This document shows, one piece after another, positions 1-9,444 of a DNA stretch of 30,273 nucleotides (its first letter is position 1; each line of letters opens with the position of its first letter). The notes beneath the pieces were generated by a model. It saw only the letters and a program-made list of their open reading frames with translations, did not search any database and had not been told where the DNA came from. The translations under genes and the position numbers were made by a program. Where the stretch lies: positions 1 to 30,273 of the IMG/VR virus record IMGVR_UViG_3300033142_000236. The stretch is one strand, 5' to 3'. The stretch is from a virus.

Positions 1-1
1 G

Positions 2-1254
2 GGAGATTTAGATCAGTGCAAGCCATTAAAAGATATGATACTAAATCCTGAATCAAATGATATATATGCTGTAGAGACAGACTTAATGGATGCTGACGGA
101 ACAATTGCTAAAGCTGGTTTATTTATACCTGAGCAATGGTCAATGCCTCCCTACATAGATGCTTATGGTAATTCACAAATTGAAGAAGCAAAAGAAGCAA
201 TAATAAAAGAAAGAGAAAGATGGAAGTCAGAATTAAATGGTGAGCAATATCAGTTAAGGATATCTCAGAAACCAATGAATATTTCAGAAGCTTTTGCATA
301 TAGAAAAGCATCTATATTTCCACAAGGTATACTAAGTAAGCAACTAAAGAACAAGAAGGTATTATAGCAAAGAGAACTAAAAAACTTCCTATTAGTGAGT
401 TCCCTGTAAATAAGAAGCAACATGATAAGACAGGTACTATTGTAGTATGGGAAAGACCAGCAAGTAAGAAACCAGAATTTGGTGCATACTATGCATCTAT
501 TGACCCTGTATCAGAGGGAAAGACAACAACATCAGATTCATTATGTAGCATATTTGTATATAAGAATGCAGTAGAAGTAATTAGAACAACAGAAGCAGGT
601 GACACTGAACAGTTTATAGAAAAAGATAAAATAGTAGCAGCTTGGTGTGGTAGGTTTGATGATATAAATAAAACACATGAGAGATTAGAATTATTAATAG
701 AATGGTATAATGCATGGACACTTGTTGAAAATAACATATCATTATTTATACAACATATGATTGCAAGGAAAAAACAAAGATACCTTGTACCAAAACAACA
801 GATATTATTTTTAAAAGATTTGGGATCTAATAGAACTGTATATCAAGAGTATGGTTGGAAGAATACAGGAACACTGTTTAAGAGTCATCTTATATCATAT
901 GCAATAGAATTTATAAGAGAAGTAATTGATGAAGATTTAGATGATAGTGGTAATGTAATGAATCAAACTTTAGGAGTAGAAAGAATACCAGATCCTATGT
1001 TATTAAAAGAAATGTTAGCTTACTATCCAGGACTAAACGTGGATAGACTAGTTGCCTTTGGTGCTTTAATTGCATTTGCTAAAATTCAACAATCTAATAG
1101 AGGATACTCTAAAAGACGTGAATCTGAGTCTAATTCCTTGGTTAATCCAAATAAAATAAGTAAATTAAAGTATAGTCCGTTCAAAAATATAGGACGTGGA
1201 AAAAGCAGTCAACTAAGGAAAATTAGGAGATCTGGTTTTAAGAATTATAAATAA
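2..1254 (+). CDS. terL: Terminase large subunit, 5'-truncated and frameshifted
   Basis: This is the ATP-driven DNA packaging motor and headful nuclease that docks on the portal. The window begins inside the gene. The frame opened at base 2 runs to a TAG at 365-367; the rest is read from the frame of base 1, open from 340 to the TAA at 1252-1254. The C-terminal RNase H-like nuclease shows three acidic residues in the expected order: Asp at 502 (context ASIDPV), Glu at 727 (LVENN) and Asp at 1042 (NVDRLVAFG). The tail is basic, as in many terminases. Reading across with one extra A in the AAA at 346-348 gives a smooth join (SKQLK then EQEGIIAK), so a lost base is the simplest explanation. It lies 11 bases before the portal gene, the usual packaging order. 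The terminase call is firm; whether the break is real is open. Confidence 0.88.
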
Positions 1255-1265
1255 AATATCAAAGA

Positions 1266-4016
1266 ATGAGAGTATTAAATGCAATGCAACTTAAAAATGG
1301 GGCAAAAGCAGAAAGTGGGCCTACGTTTTCAAGCTTAACTCAACCTACTCAATTTTTACCTTTTTCTAAAAAAACTGATGACTGGGCTGCCTGGAATTTA
1401 GATTGGTTAGAATTACAAGGTATAGAGTTCTTACGTTTAAATGCAAGAAGACTTCTTAAGAATTATAAACTTGCAAAAGGTATTATTGATAAATCAGATT
1501 ATATTGTTGAACCAGACAATGACTATAAAGAGTTGATGGATGTATTAACTCAAGAGAATGATTCTGCACTTGAGCTTAAGTTTTATCCTATAATTCCAAA
1601 TGTTGTTAATGTTCTTACAGGTGAGTTTGCAAAGAGATATTCTAAAGTACAATTCAGAGCAGTAGATGATACATCTTACAATGAGATGTTGGAACAAAAA
1701 AGAATGCAAGTAGAACAAGCTTTATTAGCTGATGCTGAGAAAAATCTTTTGATGAAGATGCTTGAGATGGGTATGGATCCTGGATCAGAAGAAGCACAAA
1801 AAAGTTTAGCTCCAGAAAATATTAAGACTTTACCAGAGATAGAAGACTTTTTTAGTAAGTCATATAGAAGTATGGTAGAAGAATGGGCTACTCATCAAAT
1901 GAATGTAGATGAGGAAAGATTCCATATGCAAGAGTTAGAAGAAAGAGGTTTCCGTGATATGCTCATATGTGATAGAGAGTTCTGGCATTTCCGTATGTTA
2001 GAAGATGACTATGATGTAGAGTTGTGGAATCCGGTATTAACATTCTATCAAAAATCTCCTGACCAAAGATATATAGCAGATTCAAATTATGTTGGTAAGA
2101 TTGATTTGATGACTGTTGCTGATGTAGTAGATAGGTATGGATATTTGATGGATGAAAAACAACTTAAATCATTACAAAAGATTTATCCAGCAAGATCTGC
2201 ACAATATCAAGTAAATGGTTATCAAAATGATGGTGCTTACTATGATGCTACTAGATCTCATGCATGGAATACTAATATGCCTGGATTAGCATATAGACAA
2301 TACACAAGTAATTATTGGAATGATCCAGCTGTAGGAGGAGATATTATAAGTGAGATCCTTGATCAGAGTGAAGATATGACACCACTAGATGAAGGTAACT
2401 TAATGAGAGTATCAACTATTTATTGGAAGACTCAACGTAAAGTTGGACACCTTACAAAAATAGAAATGGATGGAGAAGTTATACAAGAAGTTGTAGATGA
2501 AACATTCAAGGTAACTGAAAAACCTATTTATGATACTTCTATATTCAAAAATAAAACTGCTGAGAATCTATTACAGGGAGAACATATTGAATGGATATGG
2601 ATTAATGAAGTATGGGGTGGTGTGAAAATTGGACCAAACCTACCTGCTATGTGGAGATCCACTATGGGTGATAATATAAATCCAATATACATAGGAATAA
2701 ATAGAACAAAACCTGGTAGACTACCTTTTCAATTCAAAGGAAACAATACACTATATGGATGTAAACTTCCAGTAGAAGGAAGAGTATTCTCAGATAGAAA
2801 TACCAGGTCAACTTCATTAGTAGATTTAATGAAGGCTTATCAAGTTGGTTACAATATGGTTAATAATCAAATTGCAGACATTCTAATAGATGAATTAGGG
2901 ACAGTAATAATGTTTGATCAAAATGCTTTACCACGTCACTCTATGGGTGAGGACTGGGGTAAGAATAATTATGCCAAAGCATACGTAGCAATGAAGGATT
3001 TTCAAATGTTACCGTTAGATACTTCAATTACTAATACTGAGAATGCAACCAACTTCAATCACTACCAGACTCTTAACATGGAGCAGACTAGTAGACTTAT
3101 GTCTAGAATCCAATTAGCAAACTATTTTAAACAACAATGTTTTGATGCTATTGGTGTTAATCCACAACGTTTAGGAGGTGCTGTATCAGCACAGACAGCA
3201 ACTGGTGTAGTACAGGCTATGCAACAATCATATGCCCAAACAGAAATGTACTTTGTTCAGCATTCAGATCAACTAATGCCTAGGGTACATCAAATGAGAA
3301 CTGATCTTGCACAATACTATCAAAGTAATAATCCAAGTATTAGACTTTCTTATATTTCAACAGAAGCAGAAAAAGTTAATTTTACAATTAATGGTACAGA
3401 TCTATTAATGAGAGACTTTAATATTTTTGCAACAACTAAAACTAATCATAGAGCTATCTTAGAGAACTTAAAGCAAATGGCTCTTACTAACAATACTACA
3501 GGAGCAAGTATCTATGAATTAGGTAACATTGTTAAAGCAGATTCTATTGCAGAGGTGACAGATATACTTAAAGATTCTGAAGTAAGACAACAAATGCAAC
3601 GTCAACAAGAAATGCAACAAGCTCAACAAATGCAGCAGCAACAATTAGAAGCTAAAGCTAAAGAAGAGCAAATGAAGCTACAAGTTGAAATGGAAGAAAA
3701 TGAAAAGGATAGAAGAAATGATGTATTACTAGCTGAAATTAGATCTGCAGGATATGGTTCTATGGTAGATATAAATCAGAATCAACAATCTGATTATCAA
3801 GATGCTATAAAAGAAATTAGAGAGACAACTCAATACAGAGAGCAAATGAACTTAAAACGTGAAGATATGGCTTCCAAACAAAATATGGAAAGTAGTAGAT
3901 TAGACGTTGAAAGAGAGAAGATTGCTGCACAAAGAGACATTGCTAATACTAAACTTGAAATAGCACGTGAGAACAAAAATAAGTATGATACACCTAATTC
4001 TGAAGATAAAAAATAG
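1266..4016 (+). CDS. Portal protein
   Basis: This is the likely portal, the dodecameric ring at the capsid vertex through which DNA enters and leaves. The call rests on position directly after the terminase, on length (916 residues, near the large portals of crAss-like phages) and on overall character: a mixed alpha/beta body and a long helical C-terminal part. From about residue 773 the chain is a Gln/Glu/Lys-rich coiled coil (runs such as QQAQQMQQQQ) to the end. Such a tail could extend the portal barrel into the head or contact scaffold. The start at 1266 is the first ATG after the terminase stop and has no Shine-Dalgarno sequence. It ends in TAG at 4014-4016 and is followed by 119 bases without a gene. 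I see no frameshift or missing segment. Confidence 0.85.
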   Translation: MRVLNAMQLKNGAKAESGPTFSSLTQPTQFLPFSKKTDDWAAWNLDWLELQGIEFLRLNARRLLKNYKLAKGIIDKSDYIVEPDNDYKELMDVLTQENDSALELKFYPIIPNVVNVLTGEFAKRYSKVQFRAVDDTSYNEMLEQKRMQVEQALLADAEKNLLMKMLEMGMDPGSEEAQKSLAPENIKTLPEIEDFFSKSYRSMVEEWATHQMNVDEERFHMQELEERGFRDMLICDREFWHFRMLEDDYDVELWNPVLTFYQKSPDQRYIADSNYVGKIDLMTVADVVDRYGYLMDEKQLKSLQKIYPARSAQYQVNGYQNDGAYYDATRSHAWNTNMPGLAYRQYTSNYWNDPAVGGDIISEILDQSEDMTPLDEGNLMRVSTIYWKTQRKVGHLTKIEMDGEVIQEVVDETFKVTEKPIYDTSIFKNKTAENLLQGEHIEWIWINEVWGGVKIGPNLPAMWRSTMGDNINPIYIGINRTKPGRLPFQFKGNNTLYGCKLPVEGRVFSDRNTRSTSLVDLMKAYQVGYNMVNNQIADILIDELGTVIMFDQNALPRHSMGEDWGKNNYAKAYVAMKDFQMLPLDTSITNTENATNFNHYQTLNMEQTSRLMSRIQLANYFKQQCFDAIGVNPQRLGGAVSAQTATGVVQAMQQSYAQTEMYFVQHSDQLMPRVHQMRTDLAQYYQSNNPSIRLSYISTEAEKVNFTINGTDLLMRDFNIFATTKTNHRAILENLKQMALTNNTTGASIYELGNIVKADSIAEVTDILKDSEVRQQMQRQQEMQQAQQMQQQQLEAKAKEEQMKLQVEMEENEKDRRNDVLLAEIRSAGYGSMVDINQNQQSDYQDAIKEIRETTQYREQMNLKREDMASKQNMESSRLDVEREKIAAQRDIANTKLEIARENKNKYDTPNSEDKK

Positions 4017-4083
4017 GTGTTAGCTATATACTGCTAAAAACTTTCAATCTTTTTAAAATTTTATAAGTTTAATTAATAAAACA

Positions 4084-4104
4084 TTTCTTATATTATATAT
4101 ATAG
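4084..4104 (+). promoter_or_regulatory. Variant of the recurring promoter-like motif, before the scaffold gene
   Basis: In the 119-base gap between portal and scaffold-like genes sits TTTCTTATATTATATATATAG, a looser copy of the TTTTTGTATATTAT motif found before other late units: the TATATTAT core is intact and the T/G part diverges. TTTCT and AGAAA flank it as a short inverted repeat. It would place scaffold and capsid protein in their own transcription unit. The stretch is so AT-rich that chance similarity is possible. Confidence 0.3.
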
Positions 4105-4135
4105 AAAGTATTAATTATTTAAAACCAACATAATT

Positions 4136-5464
4136 ATGAGTTCAAAAGTAGAAACTATGGATAGTAAAGTTGAAACCTTAGACATTAATTTGGATGAGAT
4201 TTTTAGTGGAGCACCAGGAGGTGATGCCGTAACTTTACCAGAGGAGAATAAAGATACTCCTAAACAAAATAACATCTTTACAAGAAAAGATAAATCTGAT
4301 TTTTCATTTGCAGATCCAGATAAAGATGATGCAGATGATTTGACAGCTAAGGTAGATGAGAAGAAAGAAGAAAAAGTTGTTGAAGAAAAAACAGAGGTAA
4401 CAGATACTCCTGAAAATGAAACAGAGGTAAAACAGGAAGCAAAAAAAGAAGGTGGTGATATTTTAGATACCTTAGATGATGAAACTGAAGAAGATGTAGA
4501 AAAATCTAAAAGAGGTAGAAAACCAATTAATGGTATAGCTGATGTATTTACAAAGCTAATAAAGGATGATAAGATAGTTCCTTTTGATGATGACAAACCA
4601 TTAGAGGAATATACTGCTAAAGATTGGGAAGAACTTGTTCAAGCTAATTTAGAAGAAAGAGCTAATCAAGTAAGAAGAGAAACTCCAAAACAATTCTTTA
4701 ACAGTTTACCACAGGAATTACAAATTGCAGCTAGATATGTTGCAGATGGTGGTAAAGATTTAAGAGGTTTATTTTCTACACTTTCAGCTGTAGAAGAAAA
4801 CAGAGCTTTAGATGTAAAAAGTGAAAAGGATCAAGAAAGAATTATAACTGAGTACTTAGGTGCTACTGGTTATGGTACAAGTGAAGAGATCCAAGAAGAA
4901 ATAGAGATATGGAAAGATTTAGGAAAATTAGAACAACAAGCTTCTAAGTTTAAACCTAAATTGGATAAGATGCAGGAGAAAGTTGTTGCAAAGAAATTGC
5001 AAGAGCAAGAAATGAAAAGAAAGCAACAAGAACAAGCATCTCAAGCATATATGAAAAATGTATATGATACATTGAAAGATGGTAAGATAGGAGAAATCAA
5101 AGTTGATAAAAAGACTCAAGCTATGTTATATAATGGTTTAGTCTCTCCTTCATATCCATCTGTAAGTGGGAAGAATACTAATTTATTAGGACACTTACTA
5201 GAAAAGTATCAATTTGTTGAGCCAAACTATAGTTTGATCTCTGAAGCATTGTGGTTATTACAAGATCCAGATGGATACAAAGCAAAGATAATGCAAAAGG
5301 GAGCTCAAGCAAGTGTTGAGAAAACTGTTAGAAAATTAAAAACAGAACAAGCAAATGCTGGTGGATCAACTTCATTAGGAGTTAAAGATAAAGAACCTGC
5401 ATCTGCAAGAACAACAGGAAGAAAAAAATTACAAAGAGCCAACAACATTTTTAAAAGGATGTAA
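4136..5464 (+). CDS. Putative scaffolding / internal head protein
   Basis: This 442-residue protein lies between portal and capsid protein, where tailed phages usually carry scaffold or prohead protease. Residues 1 to about 125 are strongly acidic and low in complexity, rich in Asp, Glu and Lys. A short basic linker (KSKRGRKP) follows. Residues about 140-380 look largely helical, with a coiled-coil stretch rich in Gln, Lys and Glu near 270-305. The C-terminus is basic (GRKKLQRANNIFKRM). Acidic helical proteins with a basic C-terminal end are typical of scaffolds, where that end binds the coat protein. I see no protease motif. The start has an A-rich leader (AAAACCAACATAATT) and no Shine-Dalgarno. 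An internal cargo protein is the main alternative. Confidence 0.5.
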   Translation: MSSKVETMDSKVETLDINLDEIFSGAPGGDAVTLPEENKDTPKQNNIFTRKDKSDFSFADPDKDDADDLTAKVDEKKEEKVVEEKTEVTDTPENETEVKQEAKKEGGDILDTLDDETEEDVEKSKRGRKPINGIADVFTKLIKDDKIVPFDDDKPLEEYTAKDWEELVQANLEERANQVRRETPKQFFNSLPQELQIAARYVADGGKDLRGLFSTLSAVEENRALDVKSEKDQERIITEYLGATGYGTSEEIQEEIEIWKDLGKLEQQASKFKPKLDKMQEKVVAKKLQEQEMKRKQQEQASQAYMKNVYDTLKDGKIGEIKVDKKTQAMLYNGLVSPSYPSVSGKNTNLLGHLLEKYQFVEPNYSLISEALWLLQDPDGYKAKIMQKGAQASVEKTVRKLKTEQANAGGSTSLGVKDKEPASARTTGRKKLQRANNIFKRM

Positions 5465-5533
5465 AAGAAATTTAATTAAGTAAATTAAATATAGAGTGAA
5501 AACAATTATTAACAATTAAAACAATCAATTATT

Positions 5534-7153
5534 ATGGCAACTCCAGTTTTAAATAATGGGATTTTCCTACGTGATACAAGCTACAAAGCCAGTTCACATA
5601 TTGATTCTTATCACCTAACCCAGATGCTTGGTAATGCTGAGCCTATGGATATGGGACCAATTGACTTATGGGCAATGACTCAGAAGGTAGAAATGCCTTT
5701 ATATCAAATGGCTTCTTTTGGTGGAAAGAATACAATTCTTGTGGATAACGCTAGAGGTGAGTACAAGTGGCAAACTCCTATTGCACAGGATCTACCTTAT
5801 ATTGTTGCAGACATTGAGCCTGCTAACGCTAATAAGGGAATTGACGGAACAACGTTCCAGATTAAGATCAACAAAAGAACTTTTGGACATGGTGACATTA
5901 TTACTTATGATAAGTATAATGGATTAGAATTATACATTACTGCTGCAGATATTATACCTGCTGGTGATGGATTTGTCTACACATGTCAATTAGTTAACAA
6001 CAACAACTCTGCTGTTTTAGATAACAAGTACCTAGCTAAAGGAACAAAATTCTTTAGAAAAGGTTCTGCTAGAGGTGAGTATGGGGAAAGATTTTCTGAC
6101 ATTGAAACAGGATCTGGATTCCGTGAATTCTACAACTTTGTAGGAGGAGCTGAAGCACACGTACACTATTCAATTTCAAGCCGTGCTGATCTTATGATCA
6201 AAGGTGGTTTGAATGCTGATGGTACTGTACCAGTTACTGAGATTTGGAGAAATTTTGACAATGACCCAAACAATCCATCTGTACCTAGTATAGAAGGATT
6301 AGTAGCAACTATGGGTAAAGCTGGTGCTAGAGAAGCATTTGAGAATGGAACTCTTACAAGAACGTTCATTACAAATATGGAAGCAGCACACTTATCTAAA
6401 ATTGCAACAGATATAGAAACTTACCTAATGTGGGGTAAAGGTGGTAGAATTAAACAAGACGGTCCAGATGACATTAGATTATCTGTAGGTTTATGGTCAC
6501 AGTTAGACAACTCATTTAAAAGAGTTTATAACAAGTCATCATTTACTCTTGACATGTTTAAGTCTGAGCTTTATAACTTCTATCAAGGTAAAGTAGAATT
6601 TAAAGGACCAGATCCACAAAGATCACTTGTTGTACAAACAGGTATTGGTGGAATGCAACTTATCAACAAAGCAATTGCTGATGAAGTGTATGGTTCAGGT
6701 TTAGTCCAAAATGCATCTCAAATTGGTGCTGTAAGTGGGCAAGGTATGGATTTAGATTATGGTTTTGCTTACACAAGCTTTACTATTCCTTTCTTAGCAA
6801 ATGTTAAGTTTGTACTGAATCCAGCGTTTGATAATCTAAATACTAATGATATTGAGAATCCATTAATTGATGGAAGACCATTAAGTTCATTTAGTTTTAT
6901 TATCTTTGACGTTACTGATGAAGGAAATGATAACATTCACTTGTTAAAACTTTCTTGGGATAATCAACTTAAGTGGTTCTACCAAAATGGTACTATGGAC
7001 TACATGGGAAGAACTCAAGGATTTGCTTCTACAGGACAGTTCAATGGATATAGAGTTTATATGACTCAGACCATGCCAGCTATATGGGTTAAGGATCCAA
7101 CTAAAGTTCTTAAAATTGTAATGAGAAACCCAATTACGGGAGGATCATTCTAA
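5534..7153 (+). CDS. Major capsid protein
   Basis: This 539-residue protein is the probable building block of the icosahedral shell. Evidence is its place after portal and scaffold-like genes, its length, the well-ordered alpha/beta composition with no low-complexity stretch, and a strong terminator directly behind it, as expected for a very highly expressed gene. The N-terminal part (DTSYKASSHIDSYHLTQ) and the segment KGTKFFRKGSARGEYGERF resemble capsid proteins of large Bacteroidota phages; an HK97 fold is inferred from the family, not seen. There is no obvious N-terminal delta domain or cleavage site. The leader contains AAAACAATTATTAA (5499-5512), repeated before the gene at 7580. Confidence 0.78.
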   Translation: MATPVLNNGIFLRDTSYKASSHIDSYHLTQMLGNAEPMDMGPIDLWAMTQKVEMPLYQMASFGGKNTILVDNARGEYKWQTPIAQDLPYIVADIEPANANKGIDGTTFQIKINKRTFGHGDIITYDKYNGLELYITAADIIPAGDGFVYTCQLVNNNNSAVLDNKYLAKGTKFFRKGSARGEYGERFSDIETGSGFREFYNFVGGAEAHVHYSISSRADLMIKGGLNADGTVPVTEIWRNFDNDPNNPSVPSIEGLVATMGKAGAREAFENGTLTRTFITNMEAAHLSKIATDIETYLMWGKGGRIKQDGPDDIRLSVGLWSQLDNSFKRVYNKSSFTLDMFKSELYNFYQGKVEFKGPDPQRSLVVQTGIGGMQLINKAIADEVYGSGLVQNASQIGAVSGQGMDLDYGFAYTSFTIPFLANVKFVLNPAFDNLNTNDIENPLIDGRPLSSFSFIIFDVTDEGNDNIHLLKLSWDNQLKWFYQNGTMDYMGRTQGFASTGQFNGYRVYMTQTMPAIWVKDPTKVLKIVMRNPITGGSF

Positions 7154-7167
7154 GAATAATAATAAAT

Positions 7168-7200
7168 AAGGGAGGGGAGTTAAACCTCCTCCCTTTATTT
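7168..7200 (+). terminator. Intrinsic terminator after the capsid gene
   Basis: A ten-pair stem, AAGGGAGGGG (7168-7177) with CCTCCTCCCTT (7185-7195, including one G-T pair), encloses a short A/T loop and runs into TTTATTTTT. It lies 15 bases past the capsid stop and would end the head transcript. Confidence 0.85.
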
Positions 7201-7223
7201 TTAACCTTTAAAAATTAGAAATT

Positions 7224-7469
7224 ATGGCGGCACCAAAGCAAGTATATAAATTAAGTCAACAGTTTGAAAGCCCTGCTTATGAAGGGGCTACAAGAGCTCA
7301 GACAGGTAATGCTAGATTACTTCATGTGAATCTAGTGATTAGCTGGTTACGTGATCTTGCTGGTTCTGATACATATGCAGATGAAACTGCTGCAAAAGCA
7401 GCTGGATTAGAAAAAGGTGATCTCTATTTAAAAGATGGAGACTCAGCTATTCACATTGTATTGACTTAG
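7224..7469 (+). CDS. Small protein of unknown function next to the capsid gene
   Basis: An 81-residue protein with start context AAATTAGAAATTATGG. I do not recognise it. The second half has a helix-like stretch (YADETAAKAAGLEKGDLYL) followed by a short beta-like end (AIHIVLT). This pattern, an Ala-rich turn into GDLY and a strand, occurs in small phage virion proteins and in fibre-associated domains, but that is only a resemblance. It stands alone between the capsid terminator and a weaker hairpin, so it is probably transcribed by read-through or from a promoter I cannot see. Head decoration protein is a possibility by position only. Confidence 0.6.
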   Translation: MAAPKQVYKLSQQFESPAYEGATRAQTGNARLLHVNLVISWLRDLAGSDTYADETAAKAAGLEKGDLYLKDGDSAIHIVLT

Positions 7470-7481
7470 TCAAATAACTAT

Positions 7482-7503
7482 AGCAAGGGTAATACCTTGC
7501 TTT
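7482..7503 (+). terminator. Weak terminator-like hairpin
   Basis: AGCAAGG (7482-7488) pairs perfectly with CCTTGCT (7495-7501) around a six-base loop, 12 bases after the stop of the 81-residue gene. Only three or so T follow, so termination would be weak or the hairpin may protect the 3' end. Confidence 0.4.
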
Positions 7504-7523
7504 AGAAACTTAATAATAAGAAT

Positions 7524-7539
7524 GTACATAATTATGTAC
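7524..7539. repeat. 16-bp perfect palindrome in the leader of the 339-residue gene
   Basis: GTACATAATTATGTAC reads the same on both strands. It is 40 bases before the ATG at 7580 and is followed by TTTTGACTAAAACAATTATTAA. It could be an operator for a dimeric protein or a small hairpin followed by four T. Confidence 0.5.
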
Positions 7540-7579
7540 TTTTGACTAAAACAATTATTAATTTTAAAAACCAAATGTT

Positions 7580-8599
7580 ATGAGTGATTACACTATTGTA
7601 GAAAAATACCAACAAGAAAAAAGGCAAAGTACTGTTGCCATCCGTCCATACTTTAATCCTAATAAAGAAAATATGGGATTAGAACAATACGGTTTAGCTA
7701 TGCATGATGGAGTTTACCATGAGGAATCTCTTGCATGTTTAGAAATGAATGGAGTTAAAAGATATGTTACTGGATTAAATGAGTTTGCTCCAGAAGTTAA
7801 AATGTTACCTCCAAAAGAAAAGAAAGAAAAAATAAAAGAAATTAGAACAGTAGTTGCAGAGCTTGAAGCAGAATTAGCTGCTAATATAGTAGATCCAGAA
7901 GATAAAGATTTTTGGAATAAACTATCATTATTAAAGCCTGATAATTCTAAGTTCTGGGATAAGATCTCAATCAGATGTGGAAATGATCCAGTCTTTTTAG
8001 ATCCAGAGTATGATCCTTATGATAAAATAAAAATATATGCAATTAATGCAGGTGGGTTTTCTATTGTTGCTAAATCTCTAAGAGCAGCTAAAAGTGCTCC
8101 TAGAGCTCCTAAGTTTTACTTAGATAGTTTAGAAGAAACTTTAAGTACAAGAACTGAGTTAAGCAAATTAAGAAACAAAGCTGTAGTTGAATTAGAAAAA
8201 TTATTTGATTCAAACACAAGCAAGTTAATGTATGTAGCAAAAGTTGTTGATGTTAATAGTAGTCAATATGTAAAGAGTACTCCAACAGATATTCTTTATG
8301 AAAATATGAATGATTACATTAATGGAAATGGTGCTGAGTCAAACAAGAAAAGGGCAGCTCAGAACTTTTTAGATGTAGCAAGATTGAGTATGGAAGAAAT
8401 TAAAATAAGAGCTTTAATTAAAGATGCATTATTTTATAGATTCCTAACAACAAAACCAGGTGGTTGGATTGAGCCTATTGATAGTGGACATAGATTAGGT
8501 AAAATTCCTGCTGAGTGTTTAGAATATTTAATGAAACCAGAGAATGATGAAATTTTAGATTCTTTATTGGCTAAAGTTGAACCATATTGGAACTCATAA
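7580..8599 (+). CDS. Conserved virion-module protein of unknown function
   Basis: A 339-residue hydrophilic protein I cannot name. Residues about 75-100 form a charged helical segment rich in Lys and Glu (PPKEKKEKIKEIRTVVAELE), followed by an acidic part with repeated DP and YDP turns (EYDPYDKIK). The C-terminal half appears helical and ends near PGGWIEPIDSGHRLG. There is no signal peptide or membrane segment. The start follows AAAAACCAAATGTT, the same kind of A-rich leader seen before the genes at 4136 and 11923. It is ten bases before the next gene, so the two are probably cotranscribed. Its place between capsid and connector genes suggests a head-completion or internal role; this is inference. 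Confidence 0.6.
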   Translation: MSDYTIVEKYQQEKRQSTVAIRPYFNPNKENMGLEQYGLAMHDGVYHEESLACLEMNGVKRYVTGLNEFAPEVKMLPPKEKKEKIKEIRTVVAELEAELAANIVDPEDKDFWNKLSLLKPDNSKFWDKISIRCGNDPVFLDPEYDPYDKIKIYAINAGGFSIVAKSLRAAKSAPRAPKFYLDSLEETLSTRTELSKLRNKAVVELEKLFDSNTSKLMYVAKVVDVNSSQYVKSTPTDILYENMNDYINGNGAESNKKRAAQNFLDVARLSMEEIKIRALIKDALFYRFLTTKPGGWIEPIDSGHRLGKIPAECLEYLMKPENDEILDSLLAKVEPYWNS

Positions 8600-8608
8600 A
8601 AAAAATAA

Positions 8609-9316
8609 ATGGAAAATAGTACTCTTATAATTAAACTCAAACAAAGGCTAAATAAATTAGATAGTCAAGATTTTGATAATATTGAAACATGGCAATTTAT
8701 TGAAGCATTTAATAAGTGTCAAGTTGAATGGTGTAGAAGAAATTTACACGGTGGTAACATGTACAAAGAAGGAGATGAGTTATCTAAAAAAAGAATAGAT
8801 GACTTACAACCTTTACTAATAGAGTTATCTCTTACAGGTACTCAGTATGATGATTACTTTGAAGCTACCAACTTTCCACTTGAAACTTATTTAGAGTTTA
8901 AAAGAGTAAGTACTGATGCAACAACAGAATGTTGTCCAGATCCTAGATCAATGACTGTATATTTAGCTGAAGAGGCTAATGTTCCATTGATCTTAAGAGA
9001 TCCGTTAAAGAACCCTAGTTTTGAATGGGGTGAAACGTTCTGTACTATGCTGGATAATAGAATCAGAATATATAGACAAAGTGATTTTAATATAGTAAAT
9101 CCTGTTCTAACATATTATAGAAAGCCAGTATATATACAGATACCTAATGTAACAGATCCTTATACAGGTGACATCAGTTTAGTAAATGTAAATTGTGAAT
9201 TTAAAGATGACTTAGTAGAAGTTATTTTAGATGACACAGCAGCTTTGATTGCAGGAGATATAGAAAACTTATATCAACAAAAAAGAGGGCAAGCACAAGC
9301 TGAAAGAAATAATTAA
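8609..9316 (+). CDS. Putative head-tail connector / adaptor protein
   Basis: A 235-residue protein with a helical N-terminal domain (residues 1 to about 70, WQFIEAFNKCQVEW), a beta-rich middle with the paired-Cys segment TECCPDP near residue 108, and a helical end containing DDLVEVILDDTAALIAGDIE. That last segment is the type of C-terminal helix seen in head-tail adaptor and ring proteins of crAss-like and related Bacteroidota phages, where it packs around the portal. Position after head genes agrees. The call is by resemblance and context, with no motif that proves it. No terminator follows within the 128-base gap; instead a promoter-like motif for the next gene begins 20 bases downstream. 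Confidence 0.55.
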   Translation: MENSTLIIKLKQRLNKLDSQDFDNIETWQFIEAFNKCQVEWCRRNLHGGNMYKEGDELSKKRIDDLQPLLIELSLTGTQYDDYFEATNFPLETYLEFKRVSTDATTECCPDPRSMTVYLAEEANVPLILRDPLKNPSFEWGETFCTMLDNRIRIYRQSDFNIVNPVLTYYRKPVYIQIPNVTDPYTGDISLVNVNCEFKDDLVEVILDDTAALIAGDIENLYQQKRGQAQAERNN

Positions 9317-9336
9317 TATACAAGTAATTAAATTGA

Positions 9337-9355
9337 TTTTTTGTATATTATTATA
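9337..9355 (+). promoter_or_regulatory. Recurring promoter-like motif, copy 1
   Basis: TTTTTTGTATATTATTATA lies 90 bases before the 591-residue gene. The same string, with at most small changes, lies before the genes at 11335 and 21615. Directly after it GTAGC (9356-9360) and GCTAC (9367-9371) form a small inverted repeat. Repeated, intergenic placement at the head of blocks, twice after a terminator, argues for a late phage promoter. The start of transcription is not known. Confidence 0.55.
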
Positions 9356-9410
9356 GTAGCACTAACGCTACAAGCAGAGTAAACTGTTAAAATCATTTTT
9401 TTATTAACCA

Positions 9411-9430
9411 GTGAGGGTAATGGTCCTCAC
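9411..9430 (+). promoter_or_regulatory. Leader hairpin just upstream of the 591-residue gene
   Basis: GTGAGG (9411-9416) pairs with CCTCAC (9425-9430) around an eight-base loop, ending 14 bases before the ATG at 9445. There is no T tract, so it is not a terminator. It could stabilise the 5' end of the message or position the ribosome in a transcript without Shine-Dalgarno sequence. Confidence 0.45.
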
Positions 9431-9444
9431 ACAAATTTTAAATT

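Noticed and set aside
340-364. Intron or intein in the terminase gene
   Set aside because: The two halves of the protein overlap with no extra sequence between them; a one-base change explains the break.
365-367. TAG in the terminase gene as a recoded (read-through) codon
   Set aside because: The continuation is in another frame, so read-through of this TAG would not restore the protein; other genes here end normally in TAG.
4111-4596. Minus-strand frame of 161 codons opposite the scaffold-like gene
   Set aside because: Its Ser-rich protein is the mirror of the Asp/Glu/Lys codons of the acidic domain; there is no other support.
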